Shown: positions 24,998 to 38,600 of the stretch, one piece after another
Numbering within the stretch: the first letter of the stretch is position 1
Layout: each line of letters opens with the position of its first letter
NCBI RefSeq assembly: GCF_018812025.1
Contig: NC_063045.1
Location: 59,820,383-59,884,382 of the forward strand
DNA: 64,000 nt
Source of the DNA: Megalobrama amblycephala
Lineage: Eukaryota > Chordata > Actinopteri > Cypriniformes > Xenocyprididae
Direction: 5' to 3'
Notes under the pieces: generated by a model
Databases searched by the model: none
What the model was told of the DNA's origin: nothing
Seen by the model: only the letters and a program-made list of their open reading frames with translations
Program-made: the position numbers and the translations under genes

Positions 24998-25172
24998 GAT
25001 CTACCTACCTGCAAAGTTTAGCTCCAACCCTGATAAAACACACCTGAATCAGCTAATTAAGATCTCCTGGACCTGGAGCACTTGATAATTACAGACAGGT
25101 GTGTTGAGCAGGGCTGGAGCTACACTCTGCAGGAAGGTTGATCTCCAGGAACAGGTTTGGGCACCCCTGTTC
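24998..25172. repeat. imperfect hairpin repeat (SINE/MITE-like)
   Basis: AGATCTACCTACCTGCAAAG at 24999 is inverted as ACTCTGCAGGAAGGTTGATC near 25125, with GTTTAGCTCC and GGAGCTACAC also paired. The block ends GTTTGGGCACCCCTG, typical of a very common fish repeat. Confidence 0.7.
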
Positions 25173-25391
25173 TACACCCTGCGTTCCATTTGGAAGGGCT
25201 CATCCCGAGAGCTTCGAAGGGATGAAGGGTGTAGGGGTCAAAAAACTCTTTTTTTGGAAATGTATAGGTAAAATCGAACTCCGAGCCCCTTGTACCCATT
25301 TTGTGACGTCAAACAAATTCTCTGTGCAAAGGATCATGGGTGCCCGAAGTGTCCACCAGTTTTGAGCACTTCGTTTTGGAACGACCCTTCA

Positions 25392-25790
25392 ATATGGTGG
25401 CCACTCTCTCTCCTCCCCCATCATGAGTGAACATGCCCCTACTGCTGATTGGCTCACTCTCTCTCCTCCCCCATCATGAGTGAACACGCCCCCTACTGCT
25501 GATTGGCTCACTCTCTCTCCTCCCCCATCATGAGTGAACACGCCCCCTACTGCTGATTGGCTCACTCTCTCTCCTCCCCCATCATGAGTGAACACGCCCC
25601 CTACTGCTGATTGGCTCACTCTCTCTCCTCTCTCTCCTCCCCCATCATGAGTGAACACGCCCCCTACTGCTGATTGGCTCACTCTATCTCCTCCCCCATC
25701 ATAAGTGAACACGCCCCCTACTGCTGATTGGCTCACTCTATCTCCTCCCCCATCATAAGTGGACACACCCCCTCCTGCTGATTGGCTACA
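25392..25790. repeat. 54-bp minisatellite, seven copies
   Basis: TCATGAGTGAACA or its variants recur at 25421, 25474, 25528, 25582, 25645, 25699 and 25753, so the unit is 54 bp (53 once, 63 once with an extra CTCTCTCCT). Each unit contains CTGATTGGCTCA, an inverted CCAAT box, and CGCCCCCT. Because 54 is a multiple of three, the antisense frame stays open for 125 codons, but it is not considered a gene. It lies between tor4a and its likely upstream exon. Confidence 0.9.
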
Positions 25791-25854
25791 AGTGTGTTGT
25801 GCTGCTCAGCTCAATCCACCTTCAACAGCGTTTCTCAGAAAACACTTACTGCAC

Positions 25855-26060
25855 CTTTAAAAATAAAGGTTCTTTATCTGCATGGATCGGATGGTTCTAT
25901 GAAGAACCTTTAACATCCATGATTCAGGTTCTTTATAGTGGAAAAAGGTAGTAAAAAGTATTTTTCACACTAAAAAAAAAAAAAAGGTTCTTTGGGCACC
26001 CCAAAATGATTCTTCTATGGCATTGCTGTAAAAACCACCTTTTTTGGATCTTTTTAAAGA
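25855..26060. repeat. AAAGGTTCTTT dispersed repeat
   Basis: Repeated AAAGGTTCTTT motifs (25866, 25984) and GAAGAACCTTT form short inverted pairs, in the style of a non-autonomous element. No coding content. Confidence 0.6.
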
Positions 26061-27660
26061 GTGTTCTTGCATGTTTTATTTAGCACACTCACTTCAAAGT
26101 GAGCACATTTGCTAAATGACCCTGAATAACTCTTTAGTACATGACTCATGTAGGGCCCGGACGGTATCGCGGAATCCAGTCATAAAAATGGAGTTTAGTA
26201 TATAATGCGGAATGTCACGGAATTTGTCAAATTTTTGATGAATGAATAAAAAGCAGGTCAGTACACTTAAATCAAATCGCGATATAGACTAGTATCAGTG
26301 AATATTAAACCGAAAATAGACTATTTAAATATGAATCCTGCATGTCTGGGTGCCTCTGAAATGCATGCATTTAGGCGCGCACGCACACTGAAGCACGTGC
26401 GACGCTCGCGGTGTTTTCATCCTCTGTCGCCAAACACAGAGAAACTCAAAGCTCTAGGCAACCCGTCAAAATAAAAGTTCGATTTAACTTGACAGAAACA
26501 TATTAGTGTTGTACAGTAGAATTTAGATAAATTAATTTAATAATAAATTATTAAAAACTATCTTTTTAAGGAATAATCTCAGTTTTTCTTCCATGTTTTA
26601 ATTTTAACAGTAGGCCTAAAGCTCTGCTGTGCAGCACATTGTTTGACAAAAAAGTTTAATTTCATGATTTAAAGATAAATTAGATGGTATGCGTTCATTT
26701 GATTGCCGGACAAATTAAAATACGGAACAAAATTTCTGAAAAAAAAATGCATAAAAATACTTTTTTTTAAATTAATAATTGTTGTTGTTTTTAAGAATTC
26801 AATTAATTTGACATGCTTTTTGATTATTAAAATGTAATTAAACCATTAAAATGGAATCCAGAAAAGTTAAAACAGAAAACAGAATTTGGTAAAAAAAAAA
26901 TAAAAAAAAAATTTGAGTGGAAAGAATAAAACGTAGCCTATATCATAGGGTCCTAAAAAATTAAATTTTTTGTTAAACTTTTAGTAAATTGTTGGTAAAT
27001 GGATAAGTTTCATTATTTCAATTAATTAGACATGCTTTTTAGTAGTAGATGTTGTTAGTCATTTGTATTGTCTTTTTAATGCACTTTGGGGTTAGCACAA
27101 TGACAATAAAGTACTTGAAGTTTTTGATTACTAAAATTTAATTTAAAAAAATGGAATCCAGAAAAATGAAAACTGCGTGCATCATAAACTCTTCTTTGTG
27201 ATGCATATTGCACCTTTATTTTGGTGCATTTGACAATTTACGTTTGCCACAAAGCAGCAAATGCTGAAAGCAAGAATGGAGGCTTGTGCATTCAAATAAT
27301 GAACATCCAGAAGTCATTATAGACATGCATAATTAGATAAAAAAATATCTGTTGCAAGTTTTATTTCTGTTCCACTAGCAGCACCAACGTGCAAAAGCAA
27401 TCTGTTTTTTTTTTTTTCAGCGGCCTGACCAGATGAGAATTGGAGGTTTCTGCTTCTTGCACATTTTATTTAGTGTGCTCATCTCAAAGTGAGCGCATTT
27501 TCTATCCTGAATGGCGCAGAATAACTAATTAGCATATGATGACTCAACTGCACGCATCGTAAACTCAACCTCTACTTTGAGATGCACCTTCAATTTGGTG
27601 CATTTGACAGTTTGCATTTGCCCACAAAACAGAAGGCATGTTGTGACAACGTCATTCACT
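26060..27660. repeat. local duplication, about 1.4 kb apart
   Basis: CTTGCATGTTTTATTTAGCA...AAAGTGAGCACATTT at 26067-26110 is repeated as CTTGCACATTTTATTTAGTG...AAAGTGAGCGCATTT at 27457-27500, and GTGCATTTGACAATTTACGT at 27224 as GTGCATTTGACAGTTTGCAT at 27600. The first copy is split by the 26147-27171 insertion. Confidence 0.75.
26147..27171. mobile_element. 1.0-kb AT-rich insertion with a GGGCCC end, empty site next door
   Basis: The flanks GACTCA (to 26146) and ACTGCGTGCATCATAAACTC (from 27172) are contiguous in a neighbouring duplicate (GACTCAACTGCACGCATC at 27541), so this block is an insertion. It starts TGTAGGGCCCGGACGGTATC. A relative lies inverted at about 61470-62655, ending GGAAATCAAAGGGCCCTA. 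No coding capacity; class unknown. Confidence 0.7.
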
Positions 27661-28278
27661 TTTTTTTAAGCTGCATTCACCTTGCCTGTAGGCTGAAAGT
27701 CTAGTGTTTACAACTATACACATGCAAATTATACTCCATTTAAACAAGTTTCATCTGCAACAAAAAAACAAAAGAGCTCAGTTCCAAGAAAAGCCATACT
27801 TGCATTGACAAGTATCAAATGACAAAAACTCCAGTTTCCTGCTCCTAAGAGACCTCTCTCTATCCCCCCCTACAATGAAATGTTTGCTTCAAGCAAAGAA
27901 ATGACCTTGAAAGCTTCTCAAAAGGTGTATTCAAACACAAACGGTTGCATTCAACATTCCACACATTCTGCTTTTCCTTTACAATCCCCTCTGCCAAAGC
28001 AGATATGGTTTCCTTCCTGGAAATCCTTTTTTCACACACCCCTTTTTGGAGAACAAGGGTAATAAAAAGTGCCCCGTAGACTGTTAAACCACGAGTATGC
28101 TTGAGCACGTCTCCCTCCAGCTAGTTTTGCAAAGACCACTTAAATAAGGGAAGTTCAGAAAGACAAGAATGTTGCTTCAGCTGCAGTGGTTAAACTTCAT
28201 CAGATACAACAGGAAGACAAATGTAAAACTTGAGAAGGACAAACAGAGTATGCATCATACAAATGGAGTTGGCTTACC

Positions 28279-28430
28279 TTCAGTAAACACTCTGAATAAC
28301 AGCTGGTGCGTGGTTATGAAATCTCAAGCTCCTCTAGAAGCTTCACTGATGAGCAGAGGAGAGGAGAGGTGGCGACTTCCTCACAGCCAGAGGAACATTA
28401 ACAGGCTTTGCAGCTCCTCCTATCTGCAAA
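28279..28430 (-). other. tor4a: candidate 5' untranslated exon of tor4a
   Basis: On the minus strand the sequence ...GTTTACTGAAG|GTAAGCC has a strong donor, with the exon body to the right (AGCTTCTAGAGGAGCTTGAG). The tor4a ATG sits right after an acceptor, so a donor upstream on this strand is required. Distance (4 kb) and orientation fit, but the link is a guess and its start is unknown. Confidence 0.35.
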
Positions 28431-28439
28431 CCACACCTC

Positions 28440-29063
28440 CTTCCATCACGCACAATCATATTACAGAGAAACAGACCTTCTCGTGCTCCTTTGTGGACTT
28501 AAAAAAAGTTTGTTTGCACTTCAATGTACGTCATCTGATTCAGAGAAGGAAACTTGGGAATTGCAATACTGTTGGTGGAAAATCACCATTCAAGTAATTG
28601 AATCCAAAGATTGTATTCGTTTGCGTAAGCAGCTAAATATTTGTTTCATTGTGTGAATGACTGAGCAGGATTTGCTGAGGATTTGTGCTACATACACCAG
28701 CCCAGATGACTAAGTGACGTTATTGTGAGCTGCTGTAGGTGTCATCATGGCTGGGAGTTCACAGGGTGGAGTTACAGAGAATGTTACTCTCAATAGCTCA
28801 TATGCAAATAAAGCGACACTTTTACACCTCACACCATCATAGATGAGATGGTGTGAAGACTTTATGGGAACTTTCACTGACACATATATCTGAGCATGTT
28901 GTGGTTTTTCACAGTAAGTCAAACAAAACCCATTTTTAGAATATTTGGAATGTCTTCATTTGTACTCTTTTATAGAAACAATTCATAACTGTTAGTTATT
29001 TCAATACTAATATAATTACTTTTATAAGCATTTTTCAATTATTTTATTTTTATATATATTCAA

Positions 29064-29135
<72 letters not shown>

Positions 29136-29265
29136 TATAGACTATTTTATTATCTGTTTATTTACTTTATTATATATTATTATACTGTGGATTATATCAA
29201 GACAAATTCCTCATGTGTAAGCATACTTGCCAAAAAATCTCATTCTGGTTCTGAGAAAATTATTG
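28440..29265. other. tor4a-brap divergent spacer, little recognised
   Basis: Holds a TA plus CA microsatellite at 29070-29134 and otherwise unremarkable non-coding DNA. Confidence 0.5.
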
Positions 29266-29299
29266 TAATTACACCAAAATAAATATACCATGATACATG

Positions 29300-29620
29300 A
29301 CACATTTAAAATTATATCATATTACCTTTATATTATTCACAAACCATGGCTGTGAATTATAAATGATCAATAGGCCTAATTATCTAAGGGCTTTTGTTTT
29401 GAAATGATCCTCTTGCCCCCCGGAAGTAAGGCAGTAATTTATCTTTCGTTCTGATACATAATCATAAATATACCATTATTTATAACACATTTAAAATTAT
29501 ATTATCATTCACAAACCCTGTCTGTCTCTTATTACAAATGATCAATATTTATCAAAGGGCTTTTGTTTTGAAATGATCCTCTTGCCCCCGGAAGTAACGC
29601 AGTAATTTATCTTTGCTTCT
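29300..29620. promoter_or_regulatory. brap: tandemly duplicated brap upstream segment with ETS motifs
   Basis: Two copies of a segment with period about 168 bp contain GGGCTTTTGTTTTGAAATGA (29388, 29557) and CCGGAAGTAA (29420, 29588). CCGGAAGT is the ETS/GABP core, common in vertebrate housekeeping promoters. The second copy ends about 190 bp before the brap ATG. Factor binding is inferred. Confidence 0.55.
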
Positions 29621-29808
29621 CAAACGTCATTGTTGTTTTCACGCGTTTCTCTTTCTAATAATAAAGAATAATTCTCTTAAGCGTTTATGACACACAGTTC
29701 TGATTCAATGATGTTAATACGGGTCGTTTAAAGCCGTGTCTCACTTTATGAGCGGTGTTTTCTTCAGTGAATCTGTGGCGGTCGATCAGTTCTTGATCCT
29801 CTGAACAC

Positions 29809-32577
29809 ATGAGTGTGTCTCTGGTCGTGATCAGACTCGAGCTCGCTGATCAGTCTGATTCCCCGCAGGGTTTTCAATACTGCGCCGGTGAGTTATAGAA
29901 CTGAGACTTACTTTGTTTACCGTGGTACTGAATGATGGCTATATTCATATGTCATCATGATAGTTCACAAAAGAGTATTACCATGTTTTTGGACCTGTAA
30001 CAAGTAGGCCTACTTTAAAATGACATGTAAATATTATGATTCTTAAAGTGACATATGGTGGCATGGTATATATGGAAATTAAATATAACCATCTGATAAG
30101 GGTAATCATATCACACACACACATATACAGGGCTGGGTAGGTTACTTTTAAAATGTATTTCACTACAGATTACAAAATACATGCTTTAAAAAGTAATTTG
30201 TAACGTATTCCGTTAGATTACCCAAGTTTTGTAACTTAATCTAAATACTTTAGAATACTAATAAGTATGTAACATACACAAACAAAAAGGTTTTTCTCAC
30301 AATTCTGACTTTTTTCTCAGAATTGCAGAATTGCAAGTTGCAATTGCGAGTTATAAAGTCCGAATTCTGAGATATAAACGTGCAATTTCCCAGTAAAAAA
30401 GTCAGAATTGTGAGATTTCTCGCAATTGCGAGAAAAAGTCAGAATTGCACGTTTTTAATCACACAATTCTGACTTTATAACTTGGATTTACGAGTTTAAA
30501 TCTCGCAATTCTGAGAAAAAAGTTCAGAACTGTAAGATGCAAACTCGCAATTGCAAGGAAAAAAGTCAGAATTGTGAGATAAAAAGTTGTAATTACCATT
30601 TTTACAGTTACAAGGGACTCACAAACACATGAAAACAGTTGTGGATTGTCAGGTAATGACAGGACAGTTCAGATTCAAGGGTATATACATTTTTGAACGG
30701 GGCAATTTTTATAAATTCAGTCATTTTGTCTTGTGGAATATATGTAAGCATATTTTATGTGAAATAGCTTATTTAGGACAGTACTAAATAAAATTAACTT
30801 GCAATTTTGCATATTCTGCAAGGGGAATAAAATTTATGAGCAGAAATGGAGCTGATGCTTTTGCAGACTGTCAGAGTCAGAGAATCACCAATTGATTTTT
30901 ACATGAATTATCCGTCACAGTTTACATTAATGTTTAAATGAAATTCAAAGTAATCACTTTGGTAATCTAAAATACTTTTAAAATGTAACTGTAATTTGAT
31001 TACCACCCACTTAAAATGTAACTGTAATGAAATACAGTTACTCAAATTTTCTATTTTAAATATGTTACTAAGTTACATGTGTTTCGTTACTCCCCAAGCC
31101 TGCATATATATATGAGAGAAGCATGAGACTTGATGCTGGACATCATGCTCATCTGATTGTGTGTCTATCCCATGATGCATCAGAATGAAGTGTCACAGAG
31201 AGCATTCACACTCTCAGTGTGTTTGAGCTTGTTTCTAGAATCTCTTTATGTAGCTGCTGGTTTTTACTCAGTTGCAGAGATGTCAGAGGACGAGATGAGA
31301 GAGAAAGCGCTGGTCTCCGCCAGAGTCACGCTAGACGGCAAATCAGATCTGGAGCGGTCGGCCATCCTCCACCAGCACCTGGGCAGCCGTGTGATGAGCG
31401 ACATGGTGATCGAGACCTTTCAGCCCAGCACAGGTTTGGATCAGTTTTTACTCTCTGTGATTTGACAGCAGTTGGTCAGTAATGGTGAACTGACTGTATG
31501 TTTTTACACCTGGAGCGGAGGAAGGTAAAGAAGATCTGAAGTCCACAGGAGACACAAGTGAAGATGCCAAAGATCAAACGGACGTGAGCGTGACTCCAGA
31601 CTCTCCCTCGAAACAGCTGCCGGATCAGATCTCCTTTTTCAGCGGAAACCCGTCAGTGGAGATCGTCCACGGCATCATGCACCTCTATAAGACAAAGTTA
31701 GTCTGTCTATCTATCTATCTATCGTTCTATCTATTGTTCTATCGTTCTATCTATTGTTCTATCGTTCTATTGTTCTATCATTCTATTGTTCTATCTATCT
31801 ATCGTTCTATCTATCGTTCTATCTATCTATCTATCGTTCTATTGTTCTATGTATCTATCTATCTATTGTTCTATCTTTCTATCTATCTATTGATCGTTCT
31901 ATCTCGTTCTATCTATCTATCGTTCTATCTATTGTTCTATCGTTCTATCTATCTATCTATTGTTCTATCTATCGTTCTATCCATTGTTCTATCGTTCTAT
32001 TGTTCTATCATTCTATTGTTCTATCTATCTATCGTTCTATTGTTCTATCTATTGTTCTATCGTTCTATCTATCTATTGTTCTAGCTATCTATCTATCTAT
32101 TGATCGTTCTATCTATCATTCTATCTATTGTTCTATCGTTCTATCTATCTATTGATCGTTCTATCTCATTCTATCTATCGTTCTATCTATTGTTCTATCG
32201 TTCTATCTATCGATCATTCTATCTATCGTTCTATCTATTGTTCTATCGTTCTATTTATTGTTCTATCATTCTATCTATCTATCTATTGTTCTATCTATCG
32301 TTCTATCTATCGTTTTATTGTTCTATCTATTGTTCTATCTATCGTTCTATCGTTCTATCTCGTTCTATCTATCTATCGTTCTATCTATCATTCTATCTGT
32401 CTATCTATCTATCTAGTTAAAAAAGAAAGAAAGAAAGATCTATCTATCTATCTATCGTTCTATTGTTCTATCTATCGTTCTATCATTCTATTTCGTTCTA
32501 TTGTTCTATCATTCTATCATTCTATCGCTCTATCTATTGTTCTATTCTATCGTCCTATCTATCTATCTATCTATTGT

Positions 32578-32611
<34 letters not shown>

Positions 32612-35600
32612 GTTCTATTGTTCTATCTATCGTTCTATCATTCTATTGCTCTATCTATTTCGTTCTATTTTTCTATCATTCTATCTATCTATCGTTCTAT
32701 CTATTGTTCTATCGTTCTATCTATCGTTCTATCTATTGTTCTATCGTTCTGTCTATCTATCATTCTATCTATCTATCTATCTATCTATCTATCGTTCTAT
32801 CTATCTATCGTTCTATCTATTGTCTGTCATTCTATCTATCTGTCTGTTGTTCTATCAGTTGTTCTATCTATCTCTATCGTTCTATCAGTCGTTCTGTCTA
32901 TCTATGCTAATACTACCCTCTAATACTACAGTACTTTGATATAGCCCATAATATTTATATATATAAGGTGATCTACTATGGTGCTCTGTCCAAAAAACAT
33001 GGTCAAGTGGAATTTGTTGTGTAGAAGTTTAAATAATAGACACAATAGACACTGTTGTTGCATTGTTGATGTGGTTTTGTGTGATGTTGTGTGGACAGTA
33101 AGATGACGTCACTCACAGAGGACGTGAGGCGCAGTGCGATGCTGTGTGTCCTCACGGTACCGACCACCATGACCAGCCATGACCTCATGAAGTTTGTGGC
33201 TCCCTACAACGACGTCATGGAGCACATGAAGATCATCCGAGACTCCACGCCCAACCAGTACATGGTGTTGGTCAAGTTCAGGAGTCAGGTGAGTCAACCA
33301 CATAAAAGAACAAGTGTGTTTATCTATCTGTCTGTCTGTCTGATTGATTGATTGATTTATTGATTGATTGGATTGAACAGGATCTGAAAAGTTCCCTGTG
33401 GTGAAAATCAAGCTTTTAATGTGGTTTACATGTCTATGTGGTGTTTTTAATATGCTTTTAAGACAAATCATATTCATGTAAATTCATCAGTCAAACAAGT
33501 GATGCACCGAAATGAAAATTCAGAATGCACTTGGCCAAAAATCAAAACTGAAAATAAATAAATAAATAATTCAACTTATTTAATGACGCTCAAATAAATA
33601 AAACTGAGTTGTACAAACATTTAAATTGCAAATAAGGCAGTTTATATATCAACTTTAATAACAAGAATTGTTTCTACTCCAGTTTGATGATGAAATTTAA
33701 ACGACAATAAACTGTAATAACTTGTTTTCTTGACAGATTTCTTAAATAATGAAGACATCACTAACAGGTTAAGTAAAAATATTATCAATATGTAATACAG
33801 TGCATATATTTAGCAAAATTCTCTTCTCTAGAGTTATTTTTTTCTAGCTAACTAATAAGTTTATGGACGTTGAATAGCTTTCTTGAAGTAAGCTGTAGAG
33901 CCTACAAGCTGTTTTATTGACGTCTTTCCCCAGTTGAAACACTGATTTAGCGATTACATGAGACAGGATTCATTTCGTTAAGTTGTAATATATCTTTCAA
34001 CACACCTTCTGGTGTTCACACGTTTATTTTGTGATGTAACTATAGTAAAGAGGAGATGAGATGATCGGTTCACGTGTGCTTGATCCGCGCTGCCGCTTAA
34101 ACTGAGGCGACTACAGCGATCTGTCACGCTGTAATAAAGAGAGCCAAAATTTAAATTAATATTGTCAATCCAGAGCTAGTGTCAACACAGCTGACATGTT
34201 TACCTGTTGTAGCTGATCCACGTTGTGTGCACAAATTAGTGCATATAGCCGTTTCAGCCAAAAATGTCCGACGTTGTAGAGAGCGAAACATAAAATGCAC
34301 ATCGAATGTTTTTTTACAAGATGTAATATAAGTCTAAGGTGTCCCCTGAATGTGTCTGTAAAGTTTCAGCTCAAAATACCCCATAGATTTTTTTTTTATT
34401 CATTTTTTTAACTGCCTATTTTGGGGCATCATTATAAACGTGCCGATTTATGCTGTGCGGCCCCTTTAATTCTCGTGCTCTCCGCCCATGGAGCTCGCGC
34501 TTGCCTTAAACAGTGCATAAACAAAGTTCACACAGCTAATATAACCCTCAAAATGGATCTTTACAAAGGGTTCGTCATGCATACAGCATGCATGCGTCGG
34601 ATTATGTGAGTATTGTATACTGTTATATTGTTTACATTTGATTCTGAATGAGTTTGAGGCTGTGCTCCGTGGCTAACGGCTAATGCTACACTGTTGGAGA
34701 GATTTATAAAGAATGAAGTTGTGTTTATGCATTATACAGACTGCAAGTGTTTAAAAATGAAAATAACGACAGTCATGTCTCCGTGAATACAGTAATAAAC
34801 GATGGTAACTTTAACCACATTTAACAGTACATTAGCAACATGCTAACGAAACATTTAGAAAGACAATTTACAAATATCACTAAAAATATCATGATATCAT
34901 GGATCATGTCAGTTATTATCGCTCCATCTGCCATTTTTCGCTGTTGTTCTTGCTTGCTTACCTAGTCTGATGATTCAGCTGTGCACAGATCCAGACGTTC
35001 TGCCCTTGTCTAATGCCTTGAACATGGGCTGGCATATGCAAATATTGGGGGCGTACATATTAATGATCTCGACTGTTACGTAACAGTCGGTGTTATGTTG
35101 AGATTCGCCTGTTCTTCGGAGGTCTTTTAAACAAATGAGATTTATGTAAGGAGGAGGAAACAATGGAGTTTGAGACTCACTGTATGTCATTTCCATGTAC
35201 TGTACTCTTGTTATTCAACTATGCCGAGGTAAATTCAATTTTTAATTCTAGGGCATCTATAACATTCTGATACACGGACTTGTAGATGAGCCTGTATAAT
35301 TCGCTCTTCCTCTGAATCAATTTCTGGTTCAAATCAAAGACTATATAGAAAGAGGGTTCACTCCTATTAGTTACGAATGGGAGAAACTGCAACGCACAAT
35401 ATGGCGGAATACATCCCGCCTTCTAAGTAAAAGAGCCTGATTGGTAAAGTCATGGCGTCACTGCAGCTGCCGTTAGAAGCTCCGGTTCTCATAGAAACCT
35501 GATACTCACGCTTAGGACTGCACATGCGCATTGACTCGTCTAGCCTGAAAAATAAGCTTTTTAAACACTATTTGAGCATAAGAAACAACATTTATGGGAC

Positions 35601-38600
35601 AGTTCATGTCAGATTTTGTTGCTGATGTGAAATATGTAATTTAATTGTGAGTTCGTCAAGCAGTTTATGAGATTTCAGGATTCTCCCATTCAAATAGATG
35701 GATGCCCCAAATTAGCTGTGTTGCAAATATGGCTGCCGAGTGAACAGACTTTCCTTGAAATGGACTTTGTTCAAACATGGCTGAATTAAACCAATATTTC
35801 CTCTTGCCATTGTGTAGCGTTTACTACAGTTGACCGAGTGGATCAGGTAATCCGAGCTGGTGTGATTGAGTGGGGGCGGGGCTAATTTGCATATTCATGG
35901 TTCCATGTATACTAAATGAAGCAAGCTATTTTAAGGCTTGAAGAAAGAATTTTCACAGGAAATAAGTTTACTTTGATGATCAAAGATTTTAAGTTTTAAG
36001 AGTTTAAGATGATTTGCCAGTCATTCTGACCTTTTGGAAAAAAGTTTTCTACATGATTTGCAAAGTTACCTCATGCAAATTAGCTTGCTGAAGTTTGTTT
36101 GATATTCAAAGTTTCATGAGTCTCGTTGTGTTTTTCAATTTCTTTAGGCCGATGCCGACAGCTTCTACACAACAAGCAACGGCCGTCAGTTCAACTCCAT
36201 TGAGGATGCTGTCTGCCAGTTAGTCTATGTGGAGAGGGCGGAAGTCATCAAATCTGAAGAGGTACGGCTTGTGTTAGTGTTGTTTACTTAAGCAAGCAAT
36301 TGTAATTTGAACGAAACCATTCACACTAAGTGTTACAATTCTTGGCAAACACTTTAGCAACCGCAAAAAAAACAACTTACTCATGTTACACTATTTTAGG
36401 CTGATGCATTGCTTGAGTGACCAGGATTAACCTTATTTGTTGTTGACTAGCTGTTTCTGTTAAACACACACACACACACACACGTCATGTTTCCAGCACA
36501 GATTTACATGCATAACAATAGCTGCAGTGTTCTGGAATGTTTTGAATGATCTCAAACTGTTCATTATAAACCAGGGGGCCAGTTTACCTGTGATGGATCT
36601 GACAGAGCTGCCCAAGTGCACCGTGTGTTTGGAGCGCATGGACGAGTCCGTCAACGGCGTGTTGACCACCCTGTGCAACCACAGCTTTCACAGCCAGTGT
36701 CTGCAGAGATGGGAGGATGCAACGTGAGTGCTGTCATTCACAAACACAGCCTTTAGATTCAACATCAGAGCAAAAATGACCCAAGAATTTACTTGATAAT
36801 TATTCTAAAGACATTTTTTTTTATTATCATTGACATTTTTTAAACTAGTGTGGGTTGGGAAAACTAGTATTAAATATTATCATCAATTTCAATACTACTG
36901 GGTAAAATCAAGTCCCGTCCTACATTATTTATTGCTGAATATTTCACTCACAATATGTCAAATTATGAAAATGAAATGTTTTGAATATAGTTTTATGACT
37001 TGAATCAAATTTTAAATGTTTTTAATTTTTAATTTTAATTTGTTTTACATTTAATTGTTATCAAGACATAAAATAAAAAACTCTTTATTATTATAATTAT
37101 AAATGATTAAATTAAGTACACTTAATAGTAGCTTTATGAGAAATTTGAGTTAAATCAAATGTAATGTTTTTAATTTAAAATTTAAATTTTATTTTACATA
37201 TAAATGTTAACACTTAGTTATAAAATAAAAAAAAAATATTATAAATGATTATTTTATTAAATTAAATTAAGTAAACTTTATAGTAACTTTGGGACATTTG
37301 ACTTAAATCAAATTAAATGTTTTTAATTAAACATTTTAATTTTATTTTACATTTAAATGTTAACACTAAGTTATAAAAAATATTATAAATTATTATTTTA
37401 TTAAATTAAGTAAACTTTATAGTAACTTTGAGACATTTGACTTAAATAAAATTTTAATTCAAAATTTTAAATTTACATTTAAATGTTAACATTGTTATAA
37501 AAAAATAATAAATTATTATTTTATTGTTAAATTAAATTAAGTAAACTTTTATAGTAGCTTTATGAGAAATTTGAGTTAAATCAAATTTAAGGTTTTTAAT
37601 TTAAAATTTTAATTTTATTTTACATTTAAATGTTAACTTAGTTATCAAATAAAAATATTATAAATTATTATTTTATTAAATTATTTTAAGTAAACTTTAT
37701 AGTAACTTTGAGACATTTGACCTAAATCAAATTAAATGTTTTTAATTAAAATTTTTAATTTTATTTTACATTTAAACGTTAACACTAAGTTATAAAAAAT
37801 ATGATAAATTATTATTTTCCTAAATTAAGTAAACTTTATAGTAACTTTGAGGCATTTGACTTAAATCAAACTAGAATTTTAAATTTACATTTAAATGTTA
37901 ACACTGTTATAAAAAAATAATAAATTATTTTATTATTAAATTAAATTAAGTAAACTTTATAGTAGCTTTGAGAAATTTGAGTTAAATCAAATTTAATGTT
38001 TTTAAATCAAAATTTTAATTTTATTTACATTTAAATGTTAAGACCAAGTTATAAAATAAAAAAAATATTATTATGATAAATGATTATTTTATTAAATTAA
38101 ATTATAGTAACTTTGAGCCATTTGAGAGTATTTTTTCAGTTTATTTTGTTCAAGCTTGACGAATGTCATCCACACCCTTCTCCTCGCGTCACATTCTTCT
38201 CCCATGACACTGTGTTTACACTCATATTTTGTTCTCATCTGTTATTTACGTGCGTCACCTTTAACCTTTTCGTCCTGATTCTTCATTGACACGTGATAAA
38301 GGTTTGCTGGGCCGTTCTCTGTTCTTGTTGTTGTGTTTGTGTGTAATTGACATAGTTGACCTCTGACCTGTGAGATGAAAGTCACAGTGTCACGTTTCAT
38401 GCGCACAATGGCTTTGGGATGCTTTGAGGTTTAAGTGTTTACACACATGAATTGGCATTGTTATTATTATAAAAACTGCCTTGTGTGCAATTTAAATGTT
38501 TTTATTGGCTGTTAATTTAAACCTTTATTTTTGTAATATATAATAACCTTTATTGTATTAAATTATTAAAGTAACTGACGGGTTCCCTGTATAGATTACA

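Noticed and set aside
25389..25766. 125-codon repetitive frame (DGGG.RVSQSAVGG units)
   Set aside because: Product of a 54-bp minisatellite; unit length divisible by three keeps the frame open by chance, and the DNA looks like repeated promoter-type motifs.
31584..32939. Long Ser/Tyr/Leu/Ile frames up to 260 codons
   Set aside because: TCTA-type repeats contain no stops in forward frames; only 31584-31696 at the left overlaps a real brap exon.
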